Below, one piece after another: positions 59,877 through 64,000 of a stretch of 64,000 nucleotides of DNA. The stretch covers positions 20,104,097 through 20,168,096 of the forward strand of contig CM073324.1 in NCBI GenBank assembly GCA_037043015.1, in the 5' to 3' direction. Every line of letters begins with the position of its first letter. The stretch's first letter is position 1. The position numbers and the translations under genes are program-made. The DNA comes from Bryum argenteum. Its lineage: Eukaryota; Streptophyta; Bryopsida; Bryales; Bryaceae. A model generated the notes under the pieces. That model had not been told where the DNA came from, searched no databases, and saw only the letters and a list, made by a program, of their open reading frames with translations.

Positions 59877-60795
59877 TTAACCCCTAAAGGTCCATTTGCT
59901 TTTTGGATTTCTAAACTCAAAAAAATGCAATTTTTGACCATCTTGTGGAGATTGATGTAAGACTGATATATTACAGTTTTAAAGGATATTCATATGTACA
60001 ATCTCAAAGGAAAGTATTGTTAGAAATACCACGTGAAATTTTAATTGTTGGATTTGTGCCAATTGTGAGATTGGAGCATTCAAAATTGATGCAAAACTTT
60101 TTTTGGGTATTGTCCGGGAGACATAGTCTACTTTGAGCAAAAGGAAACTTGATGATTATTGCCCCAAACATCCTGCTCATTTTTATTTCCATGTAGATAT
60201 CTAAGTTGAGAATGTCCATGCAAGATTTTAGAGATTCATTCCGCTTTTTGAACCTTCATGCAAAAAAATTCTAAAACAAGGTTCAGAAACAACGATTTGG
60301 AAAAAAGAGCATCATGTTTAGTGTAGTTATAGAAGAAGTGAACAGTGAGTAGGTACATCTATAAGTTTTTTATTTTTGAGCAAAATCTTTTTCAAAAAAA
60401 TTCAAAATGTCAGATTTCGGCAAATTTTGAAAAAAAAATATTGGGAAATTACCAATATCTTGAAGCTTGTTTTGTAACTTTTGGAGGATGTCCTTGTAAA
60501 TTAAGTAAGCTTTTTGATTTGAGTTTCTTTGGATCCTGAGTAGTGATTTGGTTATGAAATATTTCAAAAAAGAATTAAAAAAAGAATAAATTTTAATTGC
60601 CCTTGTGGGACTTGAGACTTAATATTTCTAAATGAAGCTTTTAAAATTGGAATTTGCAAATTTTACCACATACACTTTGTAATATAAAAAGCACCCAATA
60701 AAAATCTTAGGCAAAAATATCACTTCTAACCCCTTCATGTTGAATGCCCAAAATTACAAAAACTTGTTTGGGTTATATGGACTTTTAGGGGTTAA
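59877..60795. mobile_element. TTAA-type element (919 bp)
   Basis: Inverted ends are TTAACCCCTAAAGGTCCAT and, from the right, TTAACCCCTAAAAGTCCAT (one mismatch), with TTAA at each outer edge. Two A/T-rich short frames inside are not protein-like. It is likely a non-autonomous piggyBac-type element. Confidence 0.65.
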
Positions 60796-63223
60796 AAATC
60801 TGACATGCTATTTGGTCATTTTCATAAGCTACATTTGTATTAGCCTTAGGTTCTTCCCGGATGTTGTTTCCCTTGCTACGAATAGTTATTTTTCAAATAA
60901 AAATATTGCGATTGACTTTCCTTTTTCTTTCTTTGTCCTCTTGTATTTTGGCTCAAATCTATAGAATATGTACATCAACCTTTACACGAGTATCTAACTA
61001 GTTGGAGGGCATGGGGATTTTATGACAAGAATATAGTGTACGTAAGTTTGGTCATTGAAAGAATTAACTTTTCTCAATCCCGAAACGCTCTAGATGTTGA
61101 AATTGATCATTTTGAACGACAAACCAAAACTTTGAAGAGCCATATCTCTATTTTTAACAGAATTTATTGAGTTGGATTCTAAATGATGTCTATGTTTCCG
61201 TGGTAAAGGGCCTCATCTCAATTCACGATACTCTAAATTTGGCATGTGATATTTTTCCAATTTCATAAGTTATTTGTTTTCAAGCATGGGGCATGTTTCA
61301 CTTTTCAAGACTTGTTTTTCTAATGAAAAAATCAAGATAAATAAGTGGATTTCTTCACAAACCAAGTTGGTATAAAAAATATGAATTAGCATCAAAGCCT
61401 CATTAAGCACATGGAATTGGCAAATTCCTTGCTCTATAAAGAGGTCGAACAAAGCATATTATTTCTGAGCAATTATTTCTGGAAATTTGAATAGAAGTCA
61501 CATCTCACCCACTTCAATCTATATTTTGTTACACAAGGAATAGATTTTGACACATCAATCAATTTCTTGTAGCACAAATAAAGAGTCACGTATTCACCAC
61601 TTTACTTTTTGTCACAAAGGAGGTTTAGTTTACGACATACTTTCCGTAGTGTAAGGGAGAGTGCTCAATAATGGCTCAAATTTCAGATTTCCTAATCTAT
61701 AGTCAAGTAAATAGTGTAAGCAATTTTTGTACATGGGGAAAATCAATGAAAGGATTGTCAAAGTGAATTCATGAATTTTGAACTCTTATACAAGTTGCTA
61801 TGATTTTTGAAGGTAGTTTCATAGGTGTTTCTAAAATGGTGTTCTAATTTTGCACCTTGTAATGTTTGCTGTGAGTACATGCTATTGTTGAGTGAAGAAG
61901 CTACTATGTATCTATGGGTGGAGAAGCCTAGTGCTCCATTATTGGTACCGCTTCGGTTTGAGCAATGCCCCTTCCCCTAAAGGCCCAAGCAACCCAAAAT
62001 GAGCCCTTTTGTTGTTTTGGGCAGCCTAGATGAAGGGGTTTAAATAAAAAAAAAAAAAAACTTGCTTGCGATTCTAACTAGATGTTTGCATACCACAAGG
62101 TTTGTGTGTGAGAATTTGCAAAGTCTTATTCCAAAATAAGAAAATTTTGGCGCAAATTTTAGTTTTAAAGCCTAGATAGGGCAATTCAGGGAGCTTCAAA
62201 TTTAGTCTTGTTTTATTTGGAAATAATTTTATGATGATACTACTACTCTAATTTCCAAGAAATTCATGTTTAAGCTCTTACCAGTTTTACAAGGGCAACC
62301 TTCGGAATTTACAAGAGCAAGATTCAAAGCTTGCAAGAAAAATTGACACATCAACTTTGAACGTTACGATCTCACAAATGGTAAAGATTCAACACTTGAA
62401 ACTTGACATAGTACTAGCAAAAGTAGTCATTGCAAACATCTTACAGTTGGAAATACCAAAAAGTAAAAAAAAAAAAAAAAACTATTTAATCATACCTCAA
62501 CTTGCACAAAGTGGTCAAAAACTGCAATTGGTTCCGAAGACAAAAACCATGCTTGGGCGTTACAGGGTTAACCATTGTAGCGGCTCAAGGAAATATTCAA
62601 CAAATATTGTAAATCCACTTTGGGTCTTGGCTTCCGCATGATTAGCAAACATACTTGTTCGATGCTCGATAAGACTAAGCAACATTGGGCATATGCTAAC
62701 GGAAGACACTACTTCAACTTCCCAAATCAATTCCTCCGTTCATTTGTGCCACAAGGATTTGCAAAAGGATCACCCAAAAAGCAGCCAACAACTGAGTGGC
62801 GTTGCATCTCTTGAGCTTTGTGCACAATATCAACGCAAGGCAGCTGGACTTTCTCGTGTTTTTGACTCCAAAAGGAACGAAAAGAGTATTCATTATCATG
62901 ACTGTGGGCCATTCATTGTCCTTGGAAGTTTGTACTCGGTCAAATCCTCATGCTTTTGGATGCAATATTTGCACCCACCCCCCTGCCACCCAGATCTTCT
63001 TCTTCCACTTTTCTCCACAATAACGGAAGATGTCGGTGCTGCTCCGTTAAATCTATGCATGAACAACAGTATTTACAAACATCGAAACCACAACAACCCT
63101 GTTCTGATCAGGCAGTTGGAGTATTTGACAACGACGAAGTATATATTTTTGCACCGAACCTTGGATAATTTACATATTTGCCTTCTGTCTGTGACAATTG
63201 ATTGAAATCACGAAGAAGATTTC
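60796..63223. other. AT-rich non-coding DNA
   Basis: I see no gene. CCCCTAAAGGCCCAAGC at 61975 and GGGCAGCC...GGGGTTTAAA at 62019-62045 resemble fragments of the TTAA-type termini. The 170-codon open frame at 62693-63205 has no recognisable domain and overlaps equally long frames in other phases. Confidence 0.4.
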
Positions 63224-63755
63224 GTGAACAACCAGATCTCTGTGATCCGTAGAGTGGCTAACCTCTACGATAGGTTTTGACAATGGAAAGCATGTGTGTG
63301 ACAACTTCAAGCAAGTTGTACATGAGAACGACAAAAACGGTTTTGTAACAAACATGCGGCTAGAACTGGAATCATTTTCAACAATGCGGTTCATGTCTGT
63401 GACAACTTGAAAGAGATTGACGAACGGAAGCAACATCCTGAAGGGGGTTATGTAAACAATCACATCGATCTCTGCAATTCGTAAAGCGGCTAAAGCGGCG
63501 ACAATGCAATCCATATCTGTGAAAGTTTCAAGCGAAAGTGAACGAATATCAAGGTAGCGAAACAATCGTTTGAAGATTCTGTAAGCATGATTCACAACGA
63601 AGCACTGATCTCTGTAGCTGCTAAACCGAGATGGCACTCGACAATGCAATTAAGTGAACGAGAACAGCAATGGAAGCCAAAATTTGAATCCTCGAAGAAA
63701 AACTTTCACAGCGAACCACATCTCTGCGATTCGTGGAGCGGCTAAAACTGGGATG
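63224..63755 (+). repeat. Degenerate tandem repeat with GATCTCTG...CGTAGAGCGGCTAA units
   Basis: Related phrases occur at about 63234 (GATCTCTGTGATCCGTAGAG), 63467 (GATCTCTGCAATTCGTAAAG), 63609 (GATCTCTGTAGCTGCTAAA) and 63719 (CATCTCTGCGATTCGTGGAG). They alternate with GACAATG...GTCTGTGACAACTT phrases. Spacings are 110-235 bp. It may be an untranslated or intronic repeat of the gene to its right. Confidence 0.55.
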
Positions 63756-63879
63756 TGATTATTCTCTTTACAGTTTTCCAGCAACCGAGAGACACGAAAA
63801 TGTAGAAGAATCGAGCTACCGGAATCTGATACGTAAGCAAGTAATGTACAGAGATGGAAGAAGAGAAGTAGGAGTCAAG

Positions 63880-64000
63880 TCAGTAAGCAATCTTGACGTG
63901 CTTGAAGTAGTTGGGATTCATGTAAGGCACAGGACCGCCGCCGTAGAATCCCATGCCCATGTCGGGGCCGTAGAGAGGCTGGTACGATTGGCTTGGTCTG
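63880..64000 (-). CDS. 3' end of a minus-strand gene (Tyr/Gly/Pro-rich C terminus), cut by the window edge
   Basis: On the minus strand one frame reads from the window edge RPSQSYQPLYGPDMGMGFYG, then GGPVPYMNPNYF and KHVKIAY to TGA at 63880-63882. The Tyr/Pro/Met/Gly-rich content and balanced codon use look coding, unlike the surrounding AT-rich DNA. Only 39 residues are visible, and the rest lies beyond position 64000. The style recalls low-complexity tails of plant proteins, but I cannot name the family. Confidence 0.6.
   Translation of the reverse strand, partial: RPSQSYQPLYGPDMGMGFYGGGPVPYMNPNYFKHVKIAY

Noticed and set aside
62693-63205. A 170-codon plus-strand frame, with a 75-codon frame in another phase that briefly suggested a MADS-like block
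   Set aside because: The MADS resemblance does not hold: the KR-rich helix and the following strand pattern are missing, and competing phases are equally open.
63170-63649. A 159-codon minus-strand frame
   Set aside because: It runs across the degenerate tandem repeats, and its codon content reflects repetition of the repeat unit rather than a protein.

Overview
The window is nuclear DNA of a plant or close streptophyte relative. The evidence is spliced genes with GT-AG introns, an Arabidopsis-type CCCTAAA interstitial array, a chromodomain-bearing Ty3/gypsy retrotransposon primed by initiator tRNA-Met, a hAT transposase of the plant DUF659/hATC type, and CACTA, Harbinger, Mutator and TTAA-type miniature elements. 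The species cannot be named from the sequence alone. The DNA is AT-rich with sharp, very GC-rich islands built from GGTCGGCC-like words.

Region 1 (1-2617, resuming at 30186-30463) looks like one host gene split in two. The left part ends in a basic coiled coil at ...CCGTGAG. The right part resumes with CGTGAG and continues the coiled coil to a stop. Between them lie 27.6 kb that begin CAGGGTTGTC and end GACAACCTG, the form of hAT termini. I read this as one giant composite hAT-like element, or a nest of them.

Region 2 (2618-30185) is that insert. It carries four genes, each starting just downstream of a GC-rich GGTCGGCC island, with a TATA box at the gene-proximal edge of the island: a kinase-like gene (A, +), a CxxC/repeat/coiled-coil gene (B, -), a gene related to B that ends in a coiled coil, a RING-H2 finger and a basic tail (D, +), and a hAT transposase (E, -). 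A fifth island (C) has no gene left. A young, complete 8,050-bp gypsy chromovirus (3206-11255) sits 4 bp beyond the TATA box of gene A, flanked by GACCG target duplications. A further ~1.5 kb of foreign sequence interrupts gene D.

Region 3 (34125-55934) is a tandem array of a small gene family. There are four complete copies (CDS at 38198, 45514, 48902 and 54741) and one copy that has lost its coding exons (50330-51790). The spliced products are about 95-120 residues with a beta-alpha-beta-beta-alpha-beta pattern like an HMA/ferredoxin-like domain. A larger block, 34125-37490 against 42270-45065, is a segmental duplication. It shows empty sites for two miniature transposons and so fixes their boundaries.

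Region 4 (55935-64000) is mostly non-coding and rich in miniature elements: a TTAA-type cluster, a CACTA-type copy, a Tourist-like element with TTA duplications, and a 919-bp TTAA element. At the right edge is the 3' end of a minus-strand gene.

Caveat on broken frames: the two gypsy LTRs differ by about 2 substitutions and 6 single-base indels, and 5 of the 6 indels fall in C/G runs. Many frameshifts in the window may therefore be long-read consensus errors rather than decay.
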